From Halegenticoccus soli (GTDB lineage Archaea > Halobacteriota > Halobacteria > Halobacteriales > Haloferacaceae), in the NCBI RefSeq assembly GCF_002844195.1, contig NZ_PEND01000004.1, positions 485,610-549,609 on the forward strand: a DNA stretch of 64,000 nt, in the 5' to 3' direction. Positions 51,546 through 59,485 of this stretch are shown here, piece by piece (position 1 is the stretch's first letter; each line of letters opens with the position of its first letter). A model generated the notes under the pieces. The model made no database searches. It was given only the letters and a program-made list of their open reading frames with translations, and was not told the DNA's origin. Position numbers and translations under genes: made by a program.

Positions 51546-52955
51546 CTACGCGCCGACCTCCCCCGCGAGGTCGGCGTAGTCCACGTGGTCGGTCCGCGAC
51601 TGGTACTCCCGCGCGACGTCGAGCACGGTGAGGTCGGCGTACGCCCGCCCGACGAACTCGACGGCGGTCGGGAGCCCCCGCTCGCCGAACCCGTTCGGGA
51701 CGGCGACGCCCGGCAGGCCGGCCACGTTGGAGGCCGCGCCCATCGGCGTGGTGCTGTACTCGGAGAAGTACTCCACGAACGACCCCTCCAGCGGGCTGGC
51801 GACCGACGCCCGCGCCGGCACGAGCACGGCGTCGTACCCGACGAGCGCCTCGTCGAGGGCGCGCTGCATCTTCGTCCGCACGCGCATCGCGTCGATGTAG
51901 TCCTTGGCGAGGACGACCTGCTGCGCGTAGCCGCCGACGCGGGACGCCTCGTTCGACAGCTCCAGCGCCTCGCCGCTCTCGACGAGGTTCTCGAACGCCG
52001 ATCCGGCCTCGGCGTCGATGATCAGTCCGGCGACCGACGCGTACGGGAGGTCGGGCAGGGCGATCTCCTCGACGGCGGCGAACTCCCGCACGATCTCGAC
52101 CGACCGGCGGTAGTTCTCCCGGACGCTCTCCTGTTCGCCCTCACCCGCGCCTTCGAGGACGGCGATCCGGGGTCGCTCTCGGGTCCCCGGCGCGGGCGCG
52201 CACGCCGGGCGGTCGGCGGTCGTCGGGTCCCGTTCGTCCGGGCCGGCGACGGCGCGGTACACGTGCTCGCAGCCGGCGGCCGACCGGCACATCGGGCCGA
52301 GCTTGTCCATCGTGTACGACAGCGCCATCGCGCCGTGGCGGCTCACCCGGCCGTAGGTCGGGCGGAAGCCGACGGCCCCGCTGAACGCGGCGGGGCAGAC
52401 GATCGAGCCCCACGTCTCGCTCCCGACGGCGAAGCCGACGAGGCCGGCGGGCACCGCCGCGCCGGGGCCGCTGGAGGACCCGCAGGTCCACGCGTCGCCG
52501 TTCCACGGGTTCCGGGTGGGGCCGGTGAACGAGGCGTCGGCGGCGTCGTAGCCGAACCCGCCCGCGAGTTCGATCATCGCCAGCTTCGCGACGAGCACGC
52601 CGCCGGCGGCGTCGAGCCGCTCTATCACCGTCGCGTCGTAGTCGAACTGCTGGTCCCGAAAGGGGGCGGCCCCCCACGTCGTCGGGTAGTCCCGCGTGGC
52701 GAGCAGGTCCTTCACGCCGTAGGGTATCCCGTGGAGCGGTCCGCGGTCCTCCCCGGCGGCCAGTTCCGCGTCCATCCGGTCGGCGGCTTCGAGCGCGCGC
52801 TCCTCGGTGACCGTGACGACGGCGTTCAGCTCCCCGCCGATCGTCCGCAGCCGGTCGATGGAGGCCTCCGTCAGCTCGCGGGAGGTGAACTCGCCGTCGC
52901 GGAGGCCCGCCGCGAGCTCGTCGACGGTGCCGAAGAGGACCGACTCGTCGACCAT
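51546..52955 (-). CDS. amidase signature-family protein
   Basis: A 469-residue amidase-signature enzyme that should hydrolyse an amide, or act in a GatA-like reaction. The Ser-cisSer-Lys site is recognisable: lysine in HGIPYGVKDLLAT, the glycine/serine-rich loop WTCGSSSGPGAAVPAG, and the nucleophile region GSETWGSIVCPAAFSG. In most relatives that last motif is GTDTGGSI, so ETWGSI is a variation near the active site. The ATG at 52955 shares its A with the stop of the upstream Tat-exported gene (TGATG), so the two are coupled. No exported signal is present, so the enzyme is cytoplasmic. The natural amide is unknown. Confidence 0.88.
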   Translation of the reverse strand: MVDESVLFGTVDELAAGLRDGEFTSRELTEASIDRLRTIGGELNAVVTVTEERALEAADRMDAELAAGEDRGPLHGIPYGVKDLLATRDYPTTWGAAPFRDQQFDYDATVIERLDAAGGVLVAKLAMIELAGGFGYDAADASFTGPTRNPWNGDAWTCGSSSGPGAAVPAGLVGFAVGSETWGSIVCPAAFSGAVGFRPTYGRVSRHGAMALSYTMDKLGPMCRSAAGCEHVYRAVAGPDERDPTTADRPACAPAPGTRERPRIAVLEGAGEGEQESVRENYRRSVEIVREFAAVEEIALPDLPYASVAGLIIDAEAGSAFENLVESGEALELSNEASRVGGYAQQVVLAKDYIDAMRVRTKMQRALDEALVGYDAVLVPARASVASPLEGSFVEYFSEYSTTPMGAASNVAGLPGVAVPNGFGERGLPTAVEFVGRAYADLTVLDVAREYQSRTDHVDYADLAGEVGA

Positions 52956-53380
52956 CACTCCCCACCCCGGTACGGGCGGAATTCGAACGCCGGCCCGACG
53001 GTGTAATCCAGCTCCACGTCGTCCACCGCCGCGGCGGCGCGGAGGTCGGCGGCGACGTCCGCCCGGATCGCGTCGAGCCGCTCGTCGCTCAGCCGGTCGC
53101 CGTAGTTCACCTCGACGTACGCGAGCAGCGCGTCCGTCCCGGGCGGGGCGTCGTCGTCGGCCGCGAGAGACGGTGACTCGTCGGTCGCGGCGGACGCGTC
53201 CGCCCCCGTCGGTCCGGTCAGCGCGCCCGCCGCCCCCGCGGCGGCCAGCGCGCCCAGCACCGTTCGGCGGGCGACGGAGACCGCCACCGATCCGGGCGAT
53301 TCGGGGGCGTCTCCGGGAGTATCTCGGGCGTCACACGCTTCACGGCCTTCACGGTCGCTTTCGTTCGCGCTGTGTGTCAT
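52955..53380 (-). CDS. small Tat-signal protein coupled to amidase
   Basis: A 141-residue protein. After a roughly 35-residue acidic leader comes a twin-arginine motif and hydrophobic core (ARRTVLGALAAAGAAGALTG). The mature part is only about 80 residues (TDALLAYVEVNYGDRLSDER, then LDAIRADVAADLRAAAAVDD), helical and acidic, ending FEFRPYRGGE. It is unusual that an exported small protein is translationally coupled to a cytoplasmic amidase. It may be a small subunit folded with a cofactor before Tat export, or a membrane-associated partner. No family recognised. The start at 53380 is supported by a TATA 25-34 nt upstream. Confidence 0.72.
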   Translation of the reverse strand: MTHSANESDREGREACDARDTPGDAPESPGSVAVSVARRTVLGALAAAGAAGALTGPTGADASAATDESPSLAADDDAPPGTDALLAYVEVNYGDRLSDERLDAIRADVAADLRAAAAVDDVELDYTVGPAFEFRPYRGGE

Positions 53381-53404
53381 GCCAGAGAATATTTCACGCT
53401 GACC

Positions 53405-53414
53405 GTCTAATTCT
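53405..53414 (-). promoter_or_regulatory. TATA element of the Tat-protein/amidase pair
   Basis: AGAATTAGAC on the minus strand, 25-34 nt upstream of the ATG at 53380. Confidence 0.5.
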
Positions 53415-53581
53415 TTCTCACACCAGTCGGACAATTGATCACTCCCGTCGCGGACGCCTCGGACGAGGGGCGCGGAACGTCGTCTGCGGACGAACAGACG
53501 GGCGTCGCGGACGTACCGCCCCGACCGTATCAACCGCCGCTCGGACTGTTTCTCCCCGGCGAATTTCTCCGTTTTGTCTGA

Positions 53582-53592
53582 TAATGTTTATC
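53582..53592 (+). promoter_or_regulatory. candidate TATA of coxA with a long leader
   Basis: TAATGTTTATC lies about 125 nt upstream of the coxA ATG. It is the only good AT-rich TATA-like sequence in the region, so coxA mRNA may carry a leader of about 100 nt. Confidence 0.35.
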
Positions 53593-53716
53593 CTCGTACA
53601 AAGGTAACGAAATCGCAAGCCGCGGCAGGTCGTCGGAGTCGACCGCTCCCGGTTCGTGACCGTCGACGGAGGAATTCCGGCCGGCGGCCACCCAGACGCG
53701 GACGGGAACACAAACT

Positions 53717-55480
53717 ATGGTCAGTTACGAACTCGCGCTGACGGTCCTGATGGGGCTGTTCCTCGTCGGCATCGTCTTCTGGCTCGCCAGGATGGAAAAC
53801 TGGTTCAGCACGACGACTACTCTCGGAGGCGGCGGGACCGTGGCCGAGCGGGAACGAGTGTACGAGGAGAAGCCCTCGGGGCTCATCCGGTGGCTCACGA
53901 CGGTCGACCACAAGGACATCGGCCTCATGTACTTCGGCCTCTCCACGGTCACGCTGTTCTGGGCGGGCGCGTCGGTGCTCCTGATGCGGGCGGAGCTTTT
54001 CGATCCGGAGATGACGCTCCTCACGAATCAACTCTACAACGGGCTGCTCACGTCGCACGGGATCACGATGCTGTTTCTGTACGCGACGCCCGTGCTCGCG
54101 GCCTTCGGCAACTACCTCGTGCCGATCATCGTCGGCGCGGACGACATGGCGTTCCCGCGGATCAACGCCATCGCCTTCTGGCTCCTCCCGCCCGCGACGA
54201 TCCTCATCTGGGCCGGGTTCTTCTTCCTCCCGATGGGCGGCGACGTCGGTCCGGCGCAGACGGCGTGGACGATGTACACCCCGCTTTCGATCGGCACCGG
54301 GGGCGACCCGGTCGGCGGGCTCAGCGTCGACCTGATGCTGTTGGGGCTGCACCTGTCGGGGCTGAGCGCGACGATGGGCGCGATCAACTTCATCGTCACC
54401 ATCTTCACGGAGCGCGCCGAGGAAGTGACCTGGGCCAACCTCGACATCTTCTCGTGGACGATGCTGACCCAGTCCGGCCTCATCCTCTTTGCCTTCCCGG
54501 CCCTCGGCAGCGCCATCCTCATGCTGCTCATGGACCGCAACCTCGGGACGACGTTCTTCACCGTCGAGGGGGGGTCGCCGCTCCTGTGGCAGCACCTGTT
54601 CTGGTTCTTCGGCCACCCCGAGGTGTACATCATCGTCCTGCCCCCGATGGGTATCGTGAGCCTGGTGCTGCCGCGGTTTTCGGGGCGGCGGCTGTTCGGG
54701 TTCAAGTTCGTCGTCTACTCGACGCTCGCGATCGGCGTGCTCTCGTTCGGCGTGTGGGCCCACCACATGTTCGCCACCGGCATCGATCCGCGGCTGCGAG
54801 CCTCGTTCATGGCCGTCTCGCTCGCCATCGCGATCCCGAGCGCCGTCAAAACGTTCAACTGGATCACGACGATGTGGAACGGAAGCATCCGACTGACCGC
54901 GCCGATGCTGTTCTGCATCGGCTTCGTCGCCAACTTCATCGTCGGCGGCGTCACCGGCGTGTTCGTCGCCTCCATCCCGGTCGACCTGGTGGTCCACGAC
55001 ACCTACTACGTCGTGGCGCATTTCCACTGGATCGTCTCCGGCGCGATCTCCTTCGCCGCGTTCGCGGCGTCGTACTACTGGTTCCCGCTCGTGACCGGCC
55101 GGATGTACCAGCGGACGCTCGCGAAGTGGCACTTCTGGCTGTCGATGGTCGGGACGAACGTCGCGTTCTTCGCGATGCTGCTTCTCGGGTACGGCGGCAT
55201 GCCCCGCCGGTACGCCACCTACCTCCCGCAGTTCACTGACCTCCACCAGGTCGCGACCGTCGGCGCGTTCCTGATCGGCCTCGGGAACTTCCTCTGGCTC
55301 GGCAACATGGTCATCTCCTGGTCGGAGGGGCGGCGGGTCGAGGACGAGGACCCCTGGAACATCGAGCGGTACGGGCTGCTCACGAGGGAGTGGAACTGGC
55401 TCCGGCAGAAACAGCGGACGGCGCTCTCCGACGGGGGAGAGCGGCCGCCGGGGGTGTCGGAGGGTGACGAAACGGAGTAA
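53717..55480 (+). CDS. coxA: cytochrome c oxidase subunit I (heme-copper oxidase, A type)
   Basis: Catalytic, proton-pumping subunit of the aerobic terminal oxidase. The 587 residues give about 13 TM helices. The low-spin heme ligands are H114 and H437. CuB ligands are H300 (in HPEVY, with the cross-linked Y304), H349 and H350 (AHHMF), and the high-spin heme ligand is H435 (VAHFHW). The HPEVY form with E302-Y304 indicates an A-type oxidase. The extra N-terminal helix (residues 1-25) before TTVDHKDIGLMY is common in archaeal oxidases. Subunit III lies 6.7 kb away on the minus strand and subunit II is not here. Two 20-bp repeats follow the stop. Confidence 0.97.
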   Translation: MVSYELALTVLMGLFLVGIVFWLARMENWFSTTTTLGGGGTVAERERVYEEKPSGLIRWLTTVDHKDIGLMYFGLSTVTLFWAGASVLLMRAELFDPEMTLLTNQLYNGLLTSHGITMLFLYATPVLAAFGNYLVPIIVGADDMAFPRINAIAFWLLPPATILIWAGFFFLPMGGDVGPAQTAWTMYTPLSIGTGGDPVGGLSVDLMLLGLHLSGLSATMGAINFIVTIFTERAEEVTWANLDIFSWTMLTQSGLILFAFPALGSAILMLLMDRNLGTTFFTVEGGSPLLWQHLFWFFGHPEVYIIVLPPMGIVSLVLPRFSGRRLFGFKFVVYSTLAIGVLSFGVWAHHMFATGIDPRLRASFMAVSLAIAIPSAVKTFNWITTMWNGSIRLTAPMLFCIGFVANFIVGGVTGVFVASIPVDLVVHDTYYVVAHFHWIVSGAISFAAFAASYYWFPLVTGRMYQRTLAKWHFWLSMVGTNVAFFAMLLLGYGGMPRRYATYLPQFTDLHQVATVGAFLIGLGNFLWLGNMVISWSEGRRVEDEDPWNIERYGLLTREWNWLRQKQRTALSDGGERPPGVSEGDETE

Positions 55481-55490
55481 CGGGAGAGAT

Positions 55491-55530
55491 GCGGGAAGCG
55501 AGGGGGAGAGGCGGGAAGCGAGGGGGAGAG
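55491..55530. repeat. 20-bp exact tandem duplication after coxA
   Basis: Two identical head-to-tail copies of GCGGGAAGCGAGGGGGAGAG, beginning 10 bp after the coxA stop. The purine-rich plus strand could be a pausing or slippage site. Confidence 0.85.
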
Positions 55531-55563
55531 ACCAGAGCCTCGGCGGCGCGGCCGATCGGCCGA

Positions 55564-56463
55564 TCAGTCGTCCGCCGGGTTGGCGAGCCGATCGAGACCG
55601 GCCACGTCGATCGTCCCCGAGAGCGCGCGGTTCGGGTAGGGGATGTCGATGCCCTCGGCGTCGAACCGCTCTTTCACCGCGGTGACGTACTCGCCGCGCG
55701 TCTTCACGAAGTCCGCGCGGCTGGGGTTGCCGATCCAGATGCGCGACTGGAGGACGACGCTCGAATCCCCGAGTTCGGTCAGCCGGACCGACGGCTCGGG
55801 GTTGTCGAGGATGCCCCCGTGCTTTTCGGCCTCCTCGACGATGATGTCGGTCGCCCGGTGGATGTCGTCGCCGTAGCCGATGCCGAACGGCACCTTGAGC
55901 CGGAGCTTGTTCTTCGCGACCGGGTTCTTGATGACGCCGTCCGTGAGCTGGGAGTTCGGGACCGTGAGGAGCTCGTTGTCGAACGTTCGCACGCGCGTGA
56001 CGCGGAAGCTGATGTCCTCGACGATGCCCGAGTTGTCGTCCCACTCGATCCAGTCGCCGATGCGGAACGGCCTGTCGGTGAAGATGAAGATGCCCGCGAC
56101 GAAGTTGGCGATCACGTCCTGCATCGCGAAGCCGACCGCGAGCGTGGCGGCCGCGGCGACCGTGGCGAGCGCCTGGAGGAAGTTCCCGAACTTCGCGAAT
56201 CCGAACGCGACGGCGACCGCGACGAAGACGATGAGGACGCCCGCGATCTTCTTCAGCGGCTTTCGCGCGTGCGCTTCGAGCCCGCGGGAGTCGAGCACGC
56301 GGTCGAGGAGCGGGAGGGCGACGAGCCGTCCGGCGAAGTAGACCGCGACGAACGCGAGCGCGAACGAGAGGGCGGCGCCGATCGGCTCCGCCCCCGGAAC
56401 GCCCTGGCTCTGGAGGAGCCTCCCGATCGCGGTGCTGGGATCCTGCTGTAACAGAACCGTCAC
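55564..56463 (-). CDS. mscS: MscS-type mechanosensitive channel
   Basis: A small-conductance mechanosensitive channel that opens on osmotic downshock. The 299 residues have three TM helices; the pore helix is ALATVAAAATLAVGFAMQDV (about 98-117), with the conserved AxxGxAMQD end, leading into the beta-domain (FIFTDRPFRIGDWIEWDDNS, cited as RPFRIGDWIEW). The C-terminal alpha/beta vestibule ends GIDIPYPNRAL, the family's last motif. Its start overlaps the stop of the CRM protein gene by 4 nt (56460-56463). The gene is the last of an rnp4-CRM-mscS run. Confidence 0.94.
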   Translation of the reverse strand: MTVLLQQDPSTAIGRLLQSQGVPGAEPIGAALSFALAFVAVYFAGRLVALPLLDRVLDSRGLEAHARKPLKKIAGVLIVFVAVAVAFGFAKFGNFLQALATVAAAATLAVGFAMQDVIANFVAGIFIFTDRPFRIGDWIEWDDNSGIVEDISFRVTRVRTFDNELLTVPNSQLTDGVIKNPVAKNKLRLKVPFGIGYGDDIHRATDIIVEEAEKHGGILDNPEPSVRLTELGDSSVVLQSRIWIGNPSRADFVKTRGEYVTAVKERFDAEGIDIPYPNRALSGTIDVAGLDRLANPADD

Positions 56464-56708
56464 CGGTAGAACACCGCCGTGTTCCCGCGCGTCTCGACGA
56501 GTTCGGCGTCGACCTTCTCGGCCAGTTCCTCGGCCAGCTCCTCCGTCGGCGTGCGCCCGCGGGCGGCGCGGAGGAACTTCGCCTTCACCAGGTCGCGGTC
56601 TCCGAGCTGGTCGTCCAGCTCCTCCGTCACGGCGTCGACGCCGCTCTTTCCGACCCAGACGGTCACGTCGAGGTCGTGCACCTCCTTGCGCAGCTCCTGT
56701 CTGTTCAT
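56460..56708 (-). CDS. YhbY-like CRM-domain RNA-binding protein
   Basis: An 82-residue single CRM (CRS1-YhbY) domain. Bacterial YhbY binds pre-50S ribosomal particles and plant CRM proteins act in intron splicing, so an RNA-binding role in ribosome maturation is likely. The signature VWVGKSGVDAVTEELDDQL (17-35) covers the usual GK-x-G motif, and the domain ends with the strand VETRGNTAVFYR. It lies between rnp4 (68 bp upstream) and mscS (4-nt overlap), a context combining RNA metabolism with osmotic control. Confidence 0.92.
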   Translation of the reverse strand: MNRQELRKEVHDLDVTVWVGKSGVDAVTEELDDQLGDRDLVKAKFLRAARGRTPTEELAEELAEKVDAELVETRGNTAVFYR

Positions 56709-56776
56709 GACGAACGCCCGTAGCGTGCGAACGGCATTGAACGTTTATGGTCGGGACCGGGGTCCCCGCCCGCCGG

Positions 56777-57058
56777 TCACTCGTAGGGGTACCTCGCCGT
56801 CTCGCCGCAGTCGAGACAGCGGATCACGACGTGACCCGGCTGGAGCCGGACGCGGGTGTTCGCGCCGGGTCGGAGGTACGCGTCGCAGGCGTCGCAGGTG
56901 AAGCGCTTGAACTCGCGGGGGAGCCCGCAGCGGTTGCGCTCGGCGATGCGCCGCGCGAGGCGGACGTACTCGCGGGCGCGGTCGAACTCGCGCTCCGCGG
57001 CGGCCTCCCTCGCCAGCGCGTGCAGGCGGTCGATGCGCTCCTCCGCGATGCTCGGCAT
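56777..57058 (-). CDS. rnp4: ribonuclease P protein component 4 (Rpr2/Rpp21)
   Basis: Protein subunit of archaeal RNase P, which trims the 5' leader of pre-tRNAs. The 93 residues have the Rpr2 N-terminal helical pair (ERIDRLHALAREAA; ARRIAERNRCGLPREFKRF, cited as RIAERNRCGLPREFKRF) and a zinc ribbon with C55, C58, C81 and C84 (CDAC; CLDC). Length and motif spacing match archaeal Rnp4. It is the first gene of the rnp4-CRM-mscS run and is divergent from the glycosyltransferase operon. Confidence 0.95.
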   Translation of the reverse strand: MPSIAEERIDRLHALAREAAAEREFDRAREYVRLARRIAERNRCGLPREFKRFTCDACDAYLRPGANTRVRLQPGHVVIRCLDCGETARYPYE

Positions 57059-57134
57059 GGTCGAGGTCTGTCGGGAGGGGGCGCGGGACGGATAAAGTCG
57101 TTGCGACAGCCGGACGAGGAGCGACCGGCGGGGC

Positions 57135-57165
57135 GATATTTCTGTATAGATATTCGGAAATATCT
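57135..57165. repeat. overlapping AT-rich inverted repeats between rnp4 and the GT operon
   Basis: GATATTTC (57135-57142) pairs with GAAATATC (57157-57164), and AGATATT (57148-57154) pairs with AATATCT (57159-57165). The two perfect inverted repeats share their right arm, so two alternative hairpins or dimeric sites are possible. The AT-rich block stands out in a GC-rich divergent promoter region and could be an operator. Confidence 0.5.
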
Positions 57166-57181
57166 CTGGATGTACGGAGTG

Positions 57182-57210
57182 GTCCCCGGATATATCGACG
57201 ATCGGGGGAC
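57182..57210. repeat. hairpin with GTCCCC/GGGGAC arms
   Basis: GTCCCC (57182-57187) and GGGGAC (57205-57210) flank ATATATCGACGATC. It lies between the AT-rich inverted repeats and the promoter of the glycosyltransferase operon. It may be part of the regulatory region. Confidence 0.35.
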
Positions 57211-57226
57211 GGGGACGAGTCGGTAA

Positions 57227-57235
57227 CCTAATGAA
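57227..57235 (+). promoter_or_regulatory. TATA element of the glycosyltransferase operon
   Basis: CCTAATGAA lies 24-32 nt upstream of the GTG start at 57259, supporting that start. Confidence 0.5.
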
Positions 57236-57258
57236 ATCGCGACGGAAACCGCCGGTCA

Positions 57259-58311
57259 GTGCGCGTCCTGAACTACCTCGAACTCGCGTCCCAGCTCCGC
57301 CGGAGCGGCATCGGCACCGCGACCGACCAGCAGCGGGCCGCGCTGGCGACGACGGACGTCGAGGTCGTCACGACGCCCTGGCGGGGGGGCACTCCGCCGC
57401 GCGCGGTCGCCTCCGCGCTCCGCGGTCGGGGCGCGTTCGTCGACTACGACCTCGCCCACTGCAACCTCATCGGCCCCGGCAGCGTCGCCGTCGCCCGGCA
57501 CGCCACGCGCGCCGGCCGGCCGCTCGTCCTCCACGCGCACGTGACCCGCGAGGACTTCGCCGAGAGCTTCCGCGGGTCCGAGGCGGTCGGCCCCGCGCTC
57601 GGTCGCTACCTCCGGTGGTTCTACTCGCAGGCGGACCTCGTGCTCTGCCCGAGCGAGTACACGAAGCGCGTGCTCGAATCGTACCCCGTCGACGCGCCGA
57701 TCCGCCCGATGAGCAACGGGGTCGACGTCGACTCGCTCGCCGGGGCCGACGAGCTGCGCGAGGAGTACCGCGCGAAGTACGACCTGGAGGGGATGGTCGT
57801 CTTCGCCGTGGGCAGCGTCTTCGAGCGCAAGGGGCTCACGACCTTCTGCCGGCTCGCGCGGGAGACCGACTACGACTTCGCCTGGTTCGGCACCTACGAC
57901 ACGGGGCCGCACGCCTCGAAGGCCGTCCGGTACTGGACGCGGAACCCGCCGGAGAACGTCACGTTCACCGGCTGGATCGACGACAAGCGGGGCGCGTTCG
58001 GCGCGGGCGACGTGCTCCTCTTCCCGACGAAGGTCGAAAACCAGGGGCTCGTCGTCCTCGAAGCGATGGCCTGCGGTAAGGCGGTCGTCCTCCGGGACAT
58101 CCCGGTGTTCAGGGAGTTCTACACGGACGGCCACGATTGTCTCACGTGCGCCACCCGCGCGGAGTTCCGCGACGCGCTCGACCGACTCGCCGCCGACCCC
58201 GACCTGCGGGCGCGGCTCGGCGCGAACGCCAGGAGGACCGCCGCCGAACACGATCTGGACCGGGTCGGCGAGCGGCTCGTGGACGCGTACGCCGAAGTCA
58301 CAAGGGATTAA
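57259..58311 (+). CDS. GT4-family glycosyltransferase
   Basis: A 350-residue GT-B glycosyltransferase of family 4. The sugar-nucleotide-binding C-terminal half shows the E-x7-E motif (VENQGLVVLEAMACGKAVV), and GSVFERKGL marks the start of that domain. The N-terminal acceptor domain contains the family's SGIGTATDQQRAAL loop. It has no TM segment, so it works at the inner membrane face on a lipid or nucleotide-linked sugar. The start is a GTG supported by a TATA element. The second GT gene follows after 25 bp. The pair may act in sequence on an archaeol glycolipid; the order and sugars are inference. Confidence 0.9.
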   Translation: MRVLNYLELASQLRRSGIGTATDQQRAALATTDVEVVTTPWRGGTPPRAVASALRGRGAFVDYDLAHCNLIGPGSVAVARHATRAGRPLVLHAHVTREDFAESFRGSEAVGPALGRYLRWFYSQADLVLCPSEYTKRVLESYPVDAPIRPMSNGVDVDSLAGADELREEYRAKYDLEGMVVFAVGSVFERKGLTTFCRLARETDYDFAWFGTYDTGPHASKAVRYWTRNPPENVTFTGWIDDKRGAFGAGDVLLFPTKVENQGLVVLEAMACGKAVVLRDIPVFREFYTDGHDCLTCATRAEFRDALDRLAADPDLRARLGANARRTAAEHDLDRVGERLVDAYAEVTRD

Positions 58312-58336
58312 ATCCGGCTCCGCGAAGGCGGGACCG

Positions 58337-59455
58337 ATGGACGCGGTCGTCGCCTTCACCGACACGTACCTCCCGACGGTCAACGGCGTCACGTACACCG
58401 TGCAGACGTGGCGGGACCGCTGGCGGGCGCGCGGCGGGCGGATGGACGTGGTGTACCCGGCCGCCGACGGGTACGAGCCGGCCGAGGGGGAGTACCCCAT
58501 CCGGAGCCTCCCCTTTCCCTTCTACGAGGGGTTCCGCTTCGGCCTGCCGAAGGTGCCGGAGAGCGTCCGCGACGCCGATATCGTTCACGCGCACACGCCG
58601 TTCGCACTCGGGCTCGGCGCGATGCGGCTCGCCCGCCGGGAGCGCCGGCCGCTCGTGGCCTCGTACCACACGCCCACGGGGGAGTACGCCTCGTACCTCA
58701 CCTCCCGGGAGCGGCTCGAAGACCGGATCGAGGGGCTGAGCGAGCGGTACGAGCGCTGGTTCTTCGACCGCGCCGACGCCGTCATCGCGCCGAGCGGGAC
58801 GGCCCGTCGGAGCCTCCTCGACGCGGTCGGCGTCGAGACGGACGTGACGGTCGTCCCCAACGGGGTCGACGTCGAGCGGTTCCGCCCCGTCGACGCCGCG
58901 GCGTTCCGCGAGCGGCACGACCTCGGAGGCGGACCGCTCGTCGGCTACACCGGGCGGCACGGGTTCGAAAAGCGGCTCTCGGACGCCGTCGACGCCGTCG
59001 CCGGGGCCGACATCGACGCGACGCTCGTCTTCGGCGGCGACGGCCCCGCGCGACCGCACCTCGCCGCCCGCGCCGAGAACCGCGGCGTCGACGCGCGCTT
59101 CCTCGGCTTCCTCGAACGCGAGGAGCTCCCGGCGTTTTACTCGGCGCTCGACGCCTTTCTCTTCCCCAGCCCGGTCGAGACGCAGGGGCTGGTCGCGCTG
59201 GAGGCGAACGCCTGCGGAACGCCCGTCGTCGGCGTGAACCGCGGCGCGCTCGCCGACACGATCGTCGAGGGCGTCACGGGCTACCACTTCGAGCCGGGCG
59301 ACGTCGAGGGGTTCGCCGCCGCGATCGAGCGGACGCTCGACGAGCGCGAGCGGCTGCGCGACGGCTGTCTCGACCGGCGGGACGGGGTCAGCGTCGAGCA
59401 CGCGGTCGACAGGCTGGCCGAGGTGTACGCGTCGGTGCGAAAAACGAAACCGTAG
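58337..59455 (+). CDS. GT4-family glycosyltransferase
   Basis: A 372-residue GT-B enzyme of family 4. The N-terminus is DAVVAFTDTYLPTVNGVTYT, close to diglycosyldiacylglycerol- and sulfolipid-type glycosyltransferases (DTYxPxxNGV motif). ADIVHAHTPFALGLGAMRLA, VTVVPNGVDVERFRP and the E-x7-E motif VETQGLVALEANACG follow. The resemblance suggests a sugar is added to a membrane lipid. It is cotranscribed with the preceding GT. Glycolipids are prominent in haloarchaeal membranes, but the specific acceptor is not shown here. It converges with the Gly/Met-rich gene at 59486. Confidence 0.9.
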   Translation: MDAVVAFTDTYLPTVNGVTYTVQTWRDRWRARGGRMDVVYPAADGYEPAEGEYPIRSLPFPFYEGFRFGLPKVPESVRDADIVHAHTPFALGLGAMRLARRERRPLVASYHTPTGEYASYLTSRERLEDRIEGLSERYERWFFDRADAVIAPSGTARRSLLDAVGVETDVTVVPNGVDVERFRPVDAAAFRERHDLGGGPLVGYTGRHGFEKRLSDAVDAVAGADIDATLVFGGDGPARPHLAARAENRGVDARFLGFLEREELPAFYSALDAFLFPSPVETQGLVALEANACGTPVVGVNRGALADTIVEGVTGYHFEPGDVEGFAAAIERTLDERERLRDGCLDRRDGVSVEHAVDRLAEVYASVRKTKP

Positions 59456-59485
59456 GGACGCGGGGTCGCCGACCGGGCTATCCGG

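Larger units (their letters stand above)
53381..53716. other. gene-free divergent promoter region upstream of coxA
   Basis: A 336-bp gap between the minus-strand Tat protein gene and coxA. It holds the minus promoter (53405-53414) and a candidate plus TATA (53582-53592). No convincing gene lies within it. An 8-codon open frame (53584-53607) overlaps the plus TATA and is unlikely to be translated. The roughly 100 nt before coxA would be an unusually long 5' leader for a haloarchaeon. Confidence 0.55.

Noticed and set aside
52955..53533. 192-residue version of the Tat-signal protein
   Set aside because: The extra N-terminal part would bury the Tat motif 100 residues in and crosses the TATA element at 53405-53414.
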